NCBI RefSeq assembly: GCF_001874625.1
Contig: NZ_CP017671.1
Coordinates: forward strand, 3,782,001-3,846,000
Length of the DNA: 64,000 nucleotides
Source: Providencia rettgeri
Lineage (GTDB): Bacteria; Pseudomonadota; Gammaproteobacteria; Enterobacterales; Enterobacteriaceae
Reading direction: 5' to 3'
Every line of letters begins with the position of its first letter. Position 1 is the stretch's first letter. The translations under genes were made by a program, and so were the position numbers. Shown here in pieces: positions 22,015 through 31,331 of the stretch. The notes under the pieces are model-generated. The model saw only the letters and a list, made by a program, of their open reading frames with translations, searched no databases and had not been told where the DNA came from.

Positions 22015-24651
22015 ATGACGGCACTTCCTACTCCCTATCTCTCACCAAACCAATTTGGTCCCCACGACCTTGAACTCAGTGCCTTAAGGCAACATGTCGA
22101 TGATTTTGACCATTGGCTAGAGGAAGCATTCAACCAAGGTAAAGATGTCGTTGACCTAGTTCATATTCGCAGTGACTACCTCGATGCTTTACTGACTCGT
22201 CTCTGGCAATCATTTAAATTTGAAAAACAGTCAGGGATGTCACTGATTGCGGTTGGTGGCTATGGCCGTCATGAGCTGCACCCACTTTCTGATATTGATA
22301 TCTTAGTGTTAAGTAAAGAGCCACTACCTGAGACATTAGCAGCTCAAATTGGGCAATTTATTACTTTATTGTGGGATCTTCGCTTTGATATTGGTCATAG
22401 CGTTCGTTCTTTATCTGAATGTATAGAAGCCGGCAATGCAGACCTCACAACCGCAACAAATTTAATTGAATCAAGGCTAATTTGTGGTGACATCGCCCTC
22501 TTTTTACAGTTACAAAAAACGATTTTCAGTGATGAATTTTGGCCTTCCGCTGTCTTTTTTGCCGCTAAAATTGAAGAACAACAAGAACGCCATCAACGCT
22601 ACCATAGCACTAGCTACAACTTAGAACCTGATATTAAAAGCAGCCCTGGTGGCTTGCGGGATATACATACCTTACTATGGGTAGGTAGGCGTCACTTTGG
22701 GGCAACAACCGTCGATGAAATGGTGGGTTTTGGTTTTTTAACCGAAGAGGAACACCAAGAACTCAAAGAATGTTTAGTCTTTTTATGGAAAATTCGCTTC
22801 GCCTTACACTTAGTGGTTAAACGCCATGATAATAGACTGTTATTTGACCGCCAGTTTAGTGTAGCCAATCTATTGGGTTATCAAGGTGATAAAAACCAAC
22901 CTGTTGAGCGAATGATGAAAGATTTTTATCGTGTCACTCGGCGCGTTAGAGAACTAAATCAAATGTTATTACAACTATTTGATGAAGCCATTTTGACCCT
23001 CAACCCCGATGAAAAGCCTCGTCCTATTGATTCTCAATTCCAGCTTCGTGGCTCGTTAATTGATATGATTGATGATGACCTATTCATTAACCAGCCTGCC
23101 ACTATCTTAAAAATGTTCTACCAAATGGCCCGCTATCCCAATATTACAGGGATTTACTCAACCACATTACGGCAATTACGTTTTGCGCGACGAAATCTTG
23201 TGAAGCCGCTCTGTGAACTGCCAGAAGCACGAAAACTATTCCTAAAAATATTATGCCATCCAAGAGCAATCAAAGGTGCGTTTGTCCCTATGCACCTTCA
23301 CAGTGTCCTAAGCGCTTATACGCCTCTTTGGAGCAATATTGTTGGCCAAATGCAATTCGACCTATTCCATGCTTATACCGTCGATGAACACACAATTCGC
23401 GTCTTGCAAAAAATTGATAGTTTTACCCTAGAAGAAAACCGCCGCGATCACCCGCTTTGTGTCAGTGTTTACCCTAAATTACTTCAACCTGAGATTTTAC
23501 GGCTAGCCGCTATTTTCCATGATATTGCTAAAGGGCGTTCAGGAGATCATTCTGATCTTGGAGCCGAATTTGTGTATGACTTCGCCTTATTACATGGTTT
23601 TTCGAGCAAAGAAGCAGGTCTTGCCGCTTGGTTAGTAAAAAACCACTTACTGATGTCAGTAACCGCTCAAAGGCGTGACATTCAAGACCCCGATATCATT
23701 AAGCAGTTTGCAACTGAAGTAAAAACAGTTTCGCGTCTTAATTATTTAATGTGCTTGACCGTCGCTGATATTTGCGCGACCAACAGCACATTATGGAATA
23801 GCTGGAAACAAAGTTTAATCCGCGAGTTATTTTTATCCACTGAACACCAGTTAAATCAAGGGATGCAAAGCACGCCTGATTTGCGCCAACGTATCCGCCA
23901 TCACCGTTATCAAGCTTTATCATTATTACGGCAGTCCCCTATTAACGAAGAAAAATTGCAAGCGCTTTGGTCCCGTTGTCACGCCGACTATTTTTTGCGT
24001 CACACCCCATCACAACTGGCTTGGCACGCCAAACATTTGCTAGCGCATGATTTAAGCCAACCGCTTGTCCTGATAAGCACCCAACCTAAACATGGTGGCA
24101 CTGAAATTTTTATTTGGTGCCATGATAAACCCCATTTATTTGCAGCTGTTGCTAGTGAACTTGATAGGCGTAATTTAAGTATTCACAGTGCGCAGATCTT
24201 TACTAATAAAGATAATATGGCAATGGATACTTTTGTGGTGTTAGAGCCTAACGGGAATGCATTGTCGAAAGATAGATATGAACATATCCGTAAAATGTTG
24301 TTGCTAGCGGTGCAACAACCTGAAATTTCGCTACCAAAACCACGCACTATTCCATCTAAATTACGTCATTTTACGGTTCCAACAAAAGTCAATTTTTTAC
24401 ATTCAACGAATGATCGCCGTACCTATATGGAATTATTTGCCTTAGATCAACCAGGGTTATTAGCGCGAATTGGGCATGTTTTTGCTCAAATGGAAATTTC
24501 GCTATATGGCGCACGGATCACCACTATTGGCGAAAAAGTTGAAGATTTCTTTGTGTTAGCAGATAAAGAGCACCAAGCCTTAAGTAAAAATATGCAACAA
24601 GAGTTATCAGAAAGGTTGACAGAAGCCCTAAAATCGAAGGATAAAATATAG
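22015..24651 (+). CDS. glnD: Bifunctional uridylyltransferase/uridylyl-removing enzyme GlnD
   Basis: GlnD senses glutamine and adds or removes UMP on PII proteins, setting nitrogen status for NtrB/NtrC and glutamine synthetase. The 878-residue protein has the N-terminal nucleotidyltransferase motif [19 protein letters not shown] (81 onwards, with D93 and D95). An HD domain follows with [15 protein letters not shown] near 505, for UMP removal. Two ACT domains lie at the C-terminus (about 700-780 and 805-875), where glutamine binds. It lies between map and dapD as in E. coli. Confidence 0.97.
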   Translation: MTALPTPYLSPNQFGPHDLELSALRQHVDDFDHWLEEAFNQGKDVVDLVHIRSDYLDALLTRLWQSFKFEKQSGMSLIAVGGYGRHELHPLSDIDILVLSKEPLPETLAAQIGQFITLLWDLRFDIGHSVRSLSECIEAGNADLTTATNLIESRLICGDIALFLQLQKTIFSDEFWPSAVFFAAKIEEQQERHQRYHSTSYNLEPDIKSSPGGLRDIHTLLWVGRRHFGATTVDEMVGFGFLTEEEHQELKECLVFLWKIRFALHLVVKRHDNRLLFDRQFSVANLLGYQGDKNQPVERMMKDFYRVTRRVRELNQMLLQLFDEAILTLNPDEKPRPIDSQFQLRGSLIDMIDDDLFINQPATILKMFYQMARYPNITGIYSTTLRQLRFARRNLVKPLCELPEARKLFLKILCHPRAIKGAFVPMHLHSVLSAYTPLWSNIVGQMQFDLFHAYTVDEHTIRVLQKIDSFTLEENRRDHPLCVSVYPKLLQPEILRLAAIFHDIAKGRSGDHSDLGAEFVYDFALLHGFSSKEAGLAAWLVKNHLLMSVTAQRRDIQDPDIIKQFATEVKTVSRLNYLMCLTVADICATNSTLWNSWKQSLIRELFLSTEHQLNQGMQSTPDLRQRIRHHRYQALSLLRQSPINEEKLQALWSRCHADYFLRHTPSQLAWHAKHLLAHDLSQPLVLISTQPKHGGTEIFIWCHDKPHLFAAVASELDRRNLSIHSAQIFTNKDNMAMDTFVVLEPNGNALSKDRYEHIRKMLLLAVQQPEISLPKPRTIPSKLRHFTVPTKVNFLHSTNDRRTYMELFALDQPGLLARIGHVFAQMEISLYGARITTIGEKVEDFFVLADKEHQALSKNMQQELSERLTEALKSKDKI

Positions 24652-24713
24652 CGCTCATCGCATTATTGCGGTCAACGCTTACTTTCATGTCATTCAAGAG
24701 GGAAATACAATCA

Positions 24714-25541
24714 ATGCAGCATTTACAGGCGATCATTGAACAAGCATTCGAAGATAGAAGCAGTATTACACCAAATACCGTCTCTATCCCAGTAAAACAA
24801 GCCGTTTTAGAGACTATTGCATTACTTGATAGCGGTAAATTACGTGTCGCAGAAAAAATTGCTGGTGTTTGGGTTACACATCAGTGGCTCAAAAAAGCCG
24901 TGTTGTTATCATTTCGTATTCAAGATAACCAAGTCATTGATGGTGCTGAAAGCCGTTATTTCGATAAAGTCCCAATGAAATTTGCCGACTACGACCAAGC
25001 TCGCTTCGAAAAAGAAGGTTTTCGCGTTGTTCCACCAGCCGCTGTACGTAAAGGGGCTTACATTGCTAAAAATAGCGTCTTAATGCCATCATACGTCAAC
25101 ATAGGGGCTTATGTTGATGAAGGCACCATGGTTGATACATGGGCGACAGTCGGCTCTTGTGCGCAAATTGGTAAAAATGTTCACTTATCTGGCGGCGTTG
25201 GCATTGGTGGTGTTTTAGAACCATTACAAGCAAACCCGACAATAATTGAAGATAACTGCTTTATTGGTGCTCGCTCAGAAGTGGTTGAGGGTGTGATTGT
25301 TGAAGAAGGCTCCGTTATTTCAATGGGGGTTTATCTGGGACAAAGCACAAAAATTTATGATCGCGAAACTGGCGAAATCTTTTACGGTCGTGTACCTGCG
25401 GGGTCTGTCGTTGTTTCCGGTAACTTGCCTTCCAAAGACGGTAGCTATAGCCTTTACTGTGCTGTTATTGTTAAAAAGGTCGACGAGAAAACACGGGGTA
25501 AAGTAGGGATCAATGAATTATTAAGAAGTATTGATGAATAA
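24714..25541 (+). CDS. dapD: 2,3,4,5-tetrahydropyridine-2,6-dicarboxylate N-succinyltransferase
   Basis: DapD uses succinyl-CoA in the succinylase branch of lysine and diaminopimelate synthesis. The open frame begins at 24666, but the ATG at 24714 gives the family start [16 protein letters not shown] and 275 residues; GAGGG lies about 11 bases upstream. A helical N-terminal domain is followed by hexapeptide repeats of a left-handed beta-helix (about 105-235), including the conserved [16 protein letters not shown]. The gene follows glnD by 62 bp. Confidence 0.97.
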   Translation: MQHLQAIIEQAFEDRSSITPNTVSIPVKQAVLETIALLDSGKLRVAEKIAGVWVTHQWLKKAVLLSFRIQDNQVIDGAESRYFDKVPMKFADYDQARFEKEGFRVVPPAAVRKGAYIAKNSVLMPSYVNIGAYVDEGTMVDTWATVGSCAQIGKNVHLSGGVGIGGVLEPLQANPTIIEDNCFIGARSEVVEGVIVEEGSVISMGVYLGQSTKIYDRETGEIFYGRVPAGSVVVSGNLPSKDGSYSLYCAVIVKKVDEKTRGKVGINELLRSIDE

Positions 25542-25973
25542 TTCCTATCAGCCACTACTTACTATCTAAAAACCTATTACTCAGTTTTTGTAATCATTTC
25601 ATAGTAATTAGGTTAAACATGAAGCTATCCCGAAGCGCATACCTTGTATGCAAATCGGGTGGCCATATTCAATACACTTTCGTTAATATTTCATTTTGTG
25701 GTTCATCTGAGCGCATTAATTGCAAAGAGAAGTTTGTCAATTTCAAGAAATCGCGCATAATATGTCCGTGACTTTTGCCGTTTACCATCAATAAAACTGT
25801 ATTATTTTATTTTTCATTATAATGATGCTATTGCAAAATGACGTAATAGGGTATTTCCAACCTACGTCTTTAAACCAGTAGTACCATAAAGGGAAATAGA
25901 CCGATATTGTTACGGCCTTGCTCACACTATCACTTTGTTTACCGACTCTGTTCCTACAGTAAAGCGAGCTAAC
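25542..25973. other. Gap between dapD and yaeH with a structured hairpin and a doubtful 50-codon frame
   Basis: No established gene lies here. At 25629-25659 a two-part stem can form: CCCGA with TCGGG, and inside it GCATAC with GTATGC around CTT. No T run follows, so it is not a simple terminator. A 50-codon frame (25619-25771, plus strand, ATG preceded by TTAGG) encodes a peptide with four cysteines, but I have no family for it and do not call it a gene. GACGTA/TACGTC (25840-25868) makes a weaker stem nearer yaeH. Confidence 0.4.
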
Positions 25974-26354
25974 ATGTACGATAATTTGAAAAGTTTAGGC
26001 ATCAGTAACCCCCAAGACATTGACCGCTATTCCTTGCGTCAAGAAGCGAATAATGACATTTTAAAAATCTATTTTCGCAAAGATAAAGGGGAGTTTTTCG
26101 CTAAAAGCGTAAAATTCAAATACCCACGCCAACGTAAAACGATTGCCGATGGCGGTAATAATTTCAAAGAAATTAACGAGATCAATACTAACCTACGTTA
26201 TGCGATTGAAGAACTAGACCAAATTTGCCAAACAGAGCAAACTGATATTGATTTAAAACACAAAATTCTTGATGACTTACGCCATTTAGAACATGTTGTT
26301 TCAAATAAAATTGCAGAAATTGAAGCTGACCTCGAAAAACTTACCCGTAAATAA
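25974..26354 (+). CDS. yaeH: YaeH, DUF3461 family protein
   Basis: This is a small conserved gammaproteobacterial protein of unknown function. The open frame starts at 25935, but [20 protein letters not shown] from the ATG at 25974 is the family start, giving 126 residues. The middle is rich in basic residues ([13 protein letters not shown]), and the C-terminal half (ELDQICQ to [12 protein letters not shown]) looks like a helical hairpin or coiled coil. In E. coli it also follows dapD. I can assign the family but not a reaction. Confidence 0.93.
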   Translation: MYDNLKSLGISNPQDIDRYSLRQEANNDILKIYFRKDKGEFFAKSVKFKYPRQRKTIADGGNNFKEINEINTNLRYAIEELDQICQTEQTDIDLKHKILDDLRHLEHVVSNKIAEIEADLEKLTRK

Positions 26355-26436
26355 TTTACAGGCGAAGTGATTATATACTGCGCCGTAGCATTACCGCTAT
26401 TTATTATAAATATGGGTAATCCCACGGTGCAGGCAT

Positions 26437-26889
26437 TTAAAGTAGCTCAGCCCAAGCTTCAATCCAACTCTTCGCATATTCTTCTGGCGTGTCCACTTCA
26501 ATTGCATCAATAAATAAAATATCACCAATACGTGTAGCTGATTGTTCGGCTAATAGCTCATCAAAACGGACCCCAGCCCCGCAAAAACTTTCATAACTGC
26601 TATCACCTAAAGCAATTAGGCCGTAACGTAAATCAGGTTGATAACCAACAACATCGTTAATTTCACTAAACAACGGCGCTATAGTATCGGGCAAATCCCC
26701 TTGGCCTGTAGATGAAGTCACAATTAAGGCAATTTCTTCACCTGAATTGTAGTGTTGCCAATCATTCAAGGTAGGTTCGTCAAAGACAACCACTTCATGC
26801 CCTTGCTGTTCTAAAATTTCTTGTGCCGTTTCTGCAACAGCCAAAGAGTTACCATAGACAGTTCCAACAAAAATGCCTATTTTTGACAT
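26437..26889 (-). CDS. yqcA: Flavodoxin YqcA
   Basis: This is a short-chain flavodoxin of 150 residues that should bind FMN and act as a one-electron carrier. The FMN phosphate loop is near the N-terminus (GTVYGNSLAVAE), and the isoalloxazine-contacting loops include SSTGQGDLPD and GDSSYESFCGAG. It sits downstream of truC with a 17-bp gap and the same strand order as E. coli yqcC-truC-yqcA. It converges with yaeH; a weak stem GGCG/CGCC lies between them near 26361-26384. The physiological partner is not known to me. Confidence 0.93.
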   Translation of the reverse strand: MSKIGIFVGTVYGNSLAVAETAQEILEQQGHEVVVFDEPTLNDWQHYNSGEEIALIVTSSTGQGDLPDTIAPLFSEINDVVGYQPDLRYGLIALGDSSYESFCGAGVRFDELLAEQSATRIGDILFIDAIEVDTPEEYAKSWIEAWAELL

Positions 26890-26906
26890 AACACCCCCTC
26901 TATTTC

Positions 26907-27668
26907 TTATTCATTTGACGAATTAATAACGTTTATTCCTAACTTTACAACCTTATCTGACCACCCAAATTGTTCAATTAATGACAACCATTGTGTGTCC
27001 CACGGCGCAACTAGTGATATATTTTCTTTTGTTATCGGGTGATTTAAATTTAATAAACTGGCATGCAACATCAGTCGTGATACTGAAAAATTCGCATTAA
27101 CTCCCCGGTTCTGCCGCAAATCACCATGTTTACTATCGCCAATAATAGGATGACGAAGGTGAGACATGTGCCTTCTTAGTTGATGCTTACGGCCTGTTTC
27201 CGGCCTTAATTCAACCAAGCTGAACCTAGATGTGTCGTAGCGCCCGATAGCAATAGGGCATTCAACGGTGGCGATTGGCTTACAATGAGTAATACATTCC
27301 TGTAAAACGGGCTCACGAGACGCGTGTTTATCCGCAATTTTATCTAACTCTTCCAAGAGTGGATAATCGATGGTTTGCTCTTCGGTTAAATAGCCACGAA
27401 CGATAGCATGATATACTTTTTCTAACTGGTGGCTTTCAAACTGTGCAGCTAACAGCCTTGCAACCTCACTCGACAACGCAAAAAGCAATATACCTGATGT
27501 AGGCCTATCAAGCCGATGAATGGGATACACATATTGCCCAATTTGATCTCGCAGCGTTTGCATGACAAACACCGTTTCTTTGCTATCTAACCAACTGCGA
27601 TGCACTAGCATACCTGCCGGTTTATTCACCGCAACCATATACTCATCGTGATAAATGATTTCCAGCAT
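26907..27668 (-). CDS. truC: tRNA pseudouridine(65) synthase
   Basis: TruC converts U65 in the T-stem of certain tRNAs to pseudouridine. The 253-residue protein is an RluA/RsuA-type synthase without an S4 domain. The catalytic D54 lies in HRLDRPTSGI, and the later motif ELRPETGRKHQLRRH is the conserved R-rich segment. It lies 7 bp after yqcC and 17 bp before yqcA, so the three are probably one transcript. Confidence 0.95.
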   Translation of the reverse strand: MLEIIYHDEYMVAVNKPAGMLVHRSWLDSKETVFVMQTLRDQIGQYVYPIHRLDRPTSGILLFALSSEVARLLAAQFESHQLEKVYHAIVRGYLTEEQTIDYPLLEELDKIADKHASREPVLQECITHCKPIATVECPIAIGRYDTSRFSLVELRPETGRKHQLRRHMSHLRHPIIGDSKHGDLRQNRGVNANFSVSRLMLHASLLNLNHPITKENISLVAPWDTQWLSLIEQFGWSDKVVKLGINVINSSNE

Positions 27669-27675
27669 TAATTAT

Positions 27676-28011
27676 TCACCCGCTCGTTTTCGCTGAAAAA
27701 AGGCCGTCTAGCTCACGCAAGTGATGAATAACCAATGTATAACGCTCTTCTTCGTCATGCTTATAAGCCTCTTCAAAATAAGGGGCAACTGCAAAGCTTG
27801 TCGGCAATACCGCTTTTTGCTCAATCAGTATCTGCAAGCGAGGGATCAAAACCCATTGTAACCATTCCGAAGCTTCCATTGTATCAATACAAAAGGGTTC
27901 AACACTTTTAAAAGCTTCAGGACTTGGTGGCTGTTCATTCCAAAGGGATTTTAATTTCATTTCCTCTTCTAGATGACAAAGTTTTTCAATAATGCGTTGT
28001 TCAATATTCAT
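27676..28011 (-). CDS. yqcC: YqcC, DUF446 family protein
   Basis: This conserved 111-residue protein is mainly helical and acidic, with a WLQWVLIPRLQ segment typical of the DUF446 family. No catalytic motif is visible and its role is unknown. It is the first gene of the yqcC-truC-yqcA group. It is divergent from the VirK-like gene at 28260; the 248-bp gap between them is A+T-rich, with no regulator box that I can defend. Confidence 0.9.
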   Translation of the reverse strand: MNIEQRIIEKLCHLEEEMKLKSLWNEQPPSPEAFKSVEPFCIDTMEASEWLQWVLIPRLQILIEQKAVLPTSFAVAPYFEEAYKHDEEERYTLVIHHLRELDGLFSAKTSG

Positions 28012-28259
28012 GCTTAAACCTATTTAATTATCACAAAGCAAATATACTTTATTTTTCATCACAATTCTGTCGGATAAATGGGGTTAAAAACGAGGAAATA
28101 CAAGTTTATTGATATCTCTATACCATTATTTTCTGCTTAATTATCTGCTCGACTTAACTTGATAAGTTTCGTTGATGATTTGTTTCGATTGATAAAAGTA
28201 AAATCAAATGTTTTTCAATTTAATACAAACAAAATAATTAACAATAAAATGGTTTATCT

Positions 28260-29156
28260 ATGGGATTACTAAAGCAGTGGCGTAAGGAAAATAAAGTTTG
28301 GCGAGCTTTTAACTCAAAATATGTTGAATTAAAAAGAAAAATTCGTATTACTAAACTTCCTACTGAGCAATATAAACACTATCAGGTAATGTGCCAAAAC
28401 TACCGTTGTGCTCAATTTTCGGCGGCAATTGAAGGTGTTCCTCATTTCATTGAACGACCGATTAATAAATACCTTCATAAGGCTTGGACTGGAAAGCAAA
28501 AGTTGCTTACGGCTAGCTATACACTTAATTTAGTTGAAACAACATTTAAACCTGAAGCTATCGAAGCCATGTTTTGTGATAAACGTGAAGGGCTTGTTGT
28601 GGCTAATATTGAGTTAAAATCAGGGGATTTTGCTCAATTAACCTTAATATATTCACAATACCCAAGAGAAGGTGACCTCACTCTACACCTGAAAAATGAA
28701 ACAGGTGATGAGATCTATTTAATGAGTTTTTCTTTCGGCCCTGAAGGCCAACTTTATGTATGCTCCTTACAAGGGCCTTCAACCGAGCAAAGTGTTGACC
28801 AAGTTAGGTTAATTACTAAACAAATGCACGGTATGAGACCTAAGAATTTATTAATGTCCGCAGTTTATGCTGTCGCTACTTTTTTCCATGTAAAATCAAT
28901 ATTAGGCGTTTCTAACCAATGCCATATTAAGAGCCAACATTTAAAATCAAGTTATGATACTTTTTGGTTAGAGTGCAATGGGACGCAAACCGCAGACGGC
29001 TGGTTCCAATTGCCAATTCAAGAGCCTGTACGCGATATAGAATCAGTCAAAAGCCAACGCCGAGCTGAGTTTCGCCGTCGCGAAGCGCTGCGCGACGCAA
29101 TGACCCAAGAAATTATTATGTCATTAACTAAAAACTCCCAGCATAACAGCCATTAA
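28260..29156 (+). CDS. VirK/YbjX family protein (DUF535)
   Basis: The 298-residue product fits the DUF535 (VirK/YbjX) family, seen in segments such as IERPINKYLHKAW and DTFWLECNGT and in the C-terminal RRAEFRRREALRDAM stretch. Members have been linked to envelope remodelling, antimicrobial peptide resistance and, in Shigella, export of VirG/IcsA; the biochemical activity is not settled. No signal peptide or membrane helix is evident. The ribosome binding site is weak. The gene is inserted between csrB and yqcC, which are neighbours in E. coli, so it is an accessory gene at this locus. The family call is good, the function open. Confidence 0.8.
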   Translation: MGLLKQWRKENKVWRAFNSKYVELKRKIRITKLPTEQYKHYQVMCQNYRCAQFSAAIEGVPHFIERPINKYLHKAWTGKQKLLTASYTLNLVETTFKPEAIEAMFCDKREGLVVANIELKSGDFAQLTLIYSQYPREGDLTLHLKNETGDEIYLMSFSFGPEGQLYVCSLQGPSTEQSVDQVRLITKQMHGMRPKNLLMSAVYAVATFFHVKSILGVSNQCHIKSQHLKSSYDTFWLECNGTQTADGWFQLPIQEPVRDIESVKSQRRAEFRRREALRDAMTQEIIMSLTKNSQHNSH

Positions 29157-29274
29157 TATTTCGTTCGCAGGCCTTGCGTTAGCAAGAATGTAAATGATAA
29201 CTAGCCGTTAATAAAAATGCCTTGAAGAACCATAACCAATAAAGCCTATTATTAACTCTATAATATTTATCAGG

Positions 29275-29306
29275 AAAAAAGCCAGTCAACCTTGGTTGAC
29301 TGGCTT
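29275..29306 (-). terminator. Terminator of csrB
   Basis: The 13-base arms AAGCCAGTCAACC (29279-29291) and GGTTGACTGGCTT (29294-29306) are perfectly complementary. On the minus strand TTTTTT follows at 29275-29280. The direction of the T run fixes the strand of the RNA. Confidence 0.9.
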
Positions 29307-29478
29307 ACGCTTTAGGACTTATGCATCCTGCAAAATGACATCCTGTCACTCAACATCCTGTTGAATAAAAGCATGTTAATAGGTGTTTTAACCTATTTAG
29401 CAATCCCTCGCCTTACTTTTAAAAATTTTTACACCCTATAATTAGGTATAAAAAGCTAAACTGACTTACCCTGTCCAG
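29275..29478 (-). ncRNA. csrB: CsrB-type small RNA that sequesters CsrA
   Basis: CsrB binds many CsrA dimers through GGA motifs and relieves CsrA repression. The evidence is of four kinds. Position: just downstream of syd on the same strand, as in E. coli. The 5' part GGACAGGG followed by GTCAG resembles the start of E. coli CsrB. Three consecutive short hairpins each show CAGGATG in the loop (29322-29332, 29336-29348, 29350-29364). A strong terminator closes it at 29275-29306. Another GGGA lies near 29405. The RNA is about 204 nt, clearly shorter than the 369 nt of E. coli, with only about five GGA motifs. The 5' end is estimated from the similarity, not from a clear promoter. The 527-base gap from 29157 to 29683 holds no protein gene. 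Confidence 0.82.
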
Positions 29479-29646
29479 CGAGATAAGAATGTATGAAACC
29501 GCTTACTAAAACAACCTAGTATGGCTTGCAATAATTCAATAATATTAAATGAAATATCACGTACGGTAGTAACGCCATGAAATAAAAAGTTAAATAATTA
29601 TCATTCTTATAAAAGAAGAAAACTTTAAGATATTGCTTAACTTAAT

Positions 29647-29688
29647 TGTAAGCTTTTACCTACACCAAGTTGTAATAAAATGCTTACC
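29647..29688. promoter_or_regulatory. Two tandem GacA/UvrY-type boxes upstream of csrB
   Basis: Box 1 is TGTAAG-N6-CCTACA (29647-29664), one base from the GacA consensus TGTAAG-N6-CTTACA. Box 2 is TGTAAT-N6-CTTACC (29671-29688), two bases off, and starts 24 bp further on. Box 2 covers the stop codon of syd. Box 1 lies about 170-185 bp upstream of the estimated csrB start, the distance usual for BarA/UvrY (GacS/GacA) control of these RNAs. The intervening DNA is very A+T-rich. Confidence 0.7.
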
Positions 29689-30244
29689 CCTTTGGCTCCA
29701 CAATGACAGTCAGCTCTTCAAGAAAACAGGTTAAATTCGAAGAAAGTACTCGTCTTTCTTTACTACCAAATTTTTCTAGGATTATTTCACCACTAAGATT
29801 ACACATTGATATCATTTCAAGTTCAGAATCTAAGGTTGCAATAAACAACGTTGGCGGCAGCTTTAAACGCTTTTGAGTGACCAAATGGCCAATTAAATTT
29901 TCCTGTAAGCGAATAAAGTCATCCTCATTCCAAACTTGCACTAAATTAAGGGTAATATCACGAAATGTCGCTTTCATATCACCAGCTAACTGAGTGGTAT
30001 AAAAAGTGTGGATATCACTTTGCAAATTGATATCTAATGCAGTAGCGACTTTATCCAGGGTTGCACCCTTAATTGGAAATGTTTGAGGCTCCCAATACAC
30101 CCAGTTTTCGCCAGTGCGAACAATACAAGGGGATGGAATACCATATAAATCCGTTGAAGCGGGCGGTAAACCAGTTTGTTGTTGCCATTGAGAAACATAT
30201 TTCTCAGTAAAGTTATGCAATGCGACAGAAAGTGTTGTATTCAT
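29684..30244 (-). CDS. syd: SecY-interacting protein Syd
   Basis: Syd is a peripheral protein on the cytoplasmic side of the membrane that binds SecY and can monitor or disrupt abnormal translocons. The 186-residue product contains the highly conserved block RLQENLIGHLVTQKRLKLPP and the earlier IHTFYTTQLAGDM, both characteristic. It is divergent from queF, and its 3' end overlaps a predicted UvrY box for csrB. No signal peptide is expected or seen. Confidence 0.95.
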   Translation of the reverse strand: MNTTLSVALHNFTEKYVSQWQQQTGLPPASTDLYGIPSPCIVRTGENWVYWEPQTFPIKGATLDKVATALDINLQSDIHTFYTTQLAGDMKATFRDITLNLVQVWNEDDFIRLQENLIGHLVTQKRLKLPPTLFIATLDSELEMISMCNLSGEIILEKFGSKERRVLSSNLTCFLEELTVIVEPKG

Positions 30245-30388
30245 ATTTATATGGTTTTATAGCTGCGTTAAATTGAAAGACGTCAACAAGGTGGATAAAT
30301 GGTATTATGGCAGAAGTTTACGGGCGAATAAAATGTACCAGTTTCTGCCTTTTAACCTCATTCTCGTTTATGAAGTACAAGGACCAAT

Positions 30389-31234
30389 ATGTCACACTAC
30401 CAGAATAATCCCGCACTTGATAATTTAACGTTAGGGAAAAAAACGGCTTATCATGACCAATATGATGCAACATTACTCCAAGCCGTTCCTCGCAGCCTAA
30501 ATCGCTCTCCTTTAGCGATCTACGCCGATGCTCTTCCCTTTCATGGTGCAGATATCTGGACAATGTACGAGCTTTCTTGGCTAAACCAACGTGGTGTCCC
30601 TCAAGTTGCGATTGGTTCAATCAGTGTTGATGCCCATAGTGAAAACCTTATTGAATCCAAAAGTTTTAAGCTATATCTCAACAGCTTTAACCAAACATGC
30701 TTTGAAACTTGGGAAAATGTGCGAAGCGTTTTGCAAAATGATTTAAGCCGCTGTGCTAATGGTAAGGTTAGCGTTACACTTTATAAATTAGATGATTTTT
30801 CCCATCAACCTATCCAACCATTGCAAGGGATATGTATTGATGATCAGGAAATTGATATCAATAATTATGAATTTAACCGTGACTACTTAGCAAATAGTAC
30901 GCAAGAAGATATCGTCGAAGAAACCTTAGTTAGCCATTTGTTAAAATCAAATTGTTTAATTACTAATCAACCTGATTGGGGCTCCGTACAAATTCACTAT
31001 TGCGGTGCGAAAATTAATCGTGAAGCCCTATTACGTTATTTAATTTCATTTCGCCATCATAATGAGTTTCATGAACAATGTGTTGAACGTATATTTAATG
31101 ATATTACACAACTGTGTAAACCCGATAAATTAAGTGTTTATGCACGTTATACTCGCCGTGGAGGGCTTGATATTAACCCATGGCGAAGTAATGAGGATTT
31201 TACGCCTGAATTAGGTCGTTTAGCACGGCAATAA
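30389..31234 (+). CDS. queF: NADPH-dependent 7-cyano-7-deazaguanine reductase
   Basis: QueF reduces preQ0 to preQ1, the nitrile reduction step in queuosine synthesis. The 281-residue protein is the long type with two tunnelling-fold halves. The QueF motif ESKSFKLYL (90-98) lies in the first half. The catalytic C189 in [13 protein letters not shown] and the acid D196 lie in the second half. It is divergent from syd and is followed after 97 bp by ppnN. Confidence 0.97.
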   Translation: MSHYQNNPALDNLTLGKKTAYHDQYDATLLQAVPRSLNRSPLAIYADALPFHGADIWTMYELSWLNQRGVPQVAIGSISVDAHSENLIESKSFKLYLNSFNQTCFETWENVRSVLQNDLSRCANGKVSVTLYKLDDFSHQPIQPLQGICIDDQEIDINNYEFNRDYLANSTQEDIVEETLVSHLLKSNCLITNQPDWGSVQIHYCGAKINREALLRYLISFRHHNEFHEQCVERIFNDITQLCKPDKLSVYARYTRRGGLDINPWRSNEDFTPELGRLARQ

Positions 31235-31331
31235 GTATCCATGTAGTTGAAAAACAATTGAAAGTAAATGTTACCCATGCATTTACAGTACAATTCACAT
31301 ATCAAGAACCCACTGGGTAAAGGAGTACTAC

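Noticed and set aside
28140-28165. Possible PhoP box (CTGCTTA...CTGCTCG) before the VirK-like gene
   Set aside because: The repeat spacing is 12 bp instead of 11 and the hexamers are poor matches to (T)GTTTA.
29275-29306. The strong palindrome as the terminator of the VirK-like gene
   Set aside because: The T run is on the minus strand only; the plus-strand tail is TACGCTTTAGG. It belongs to csrB.
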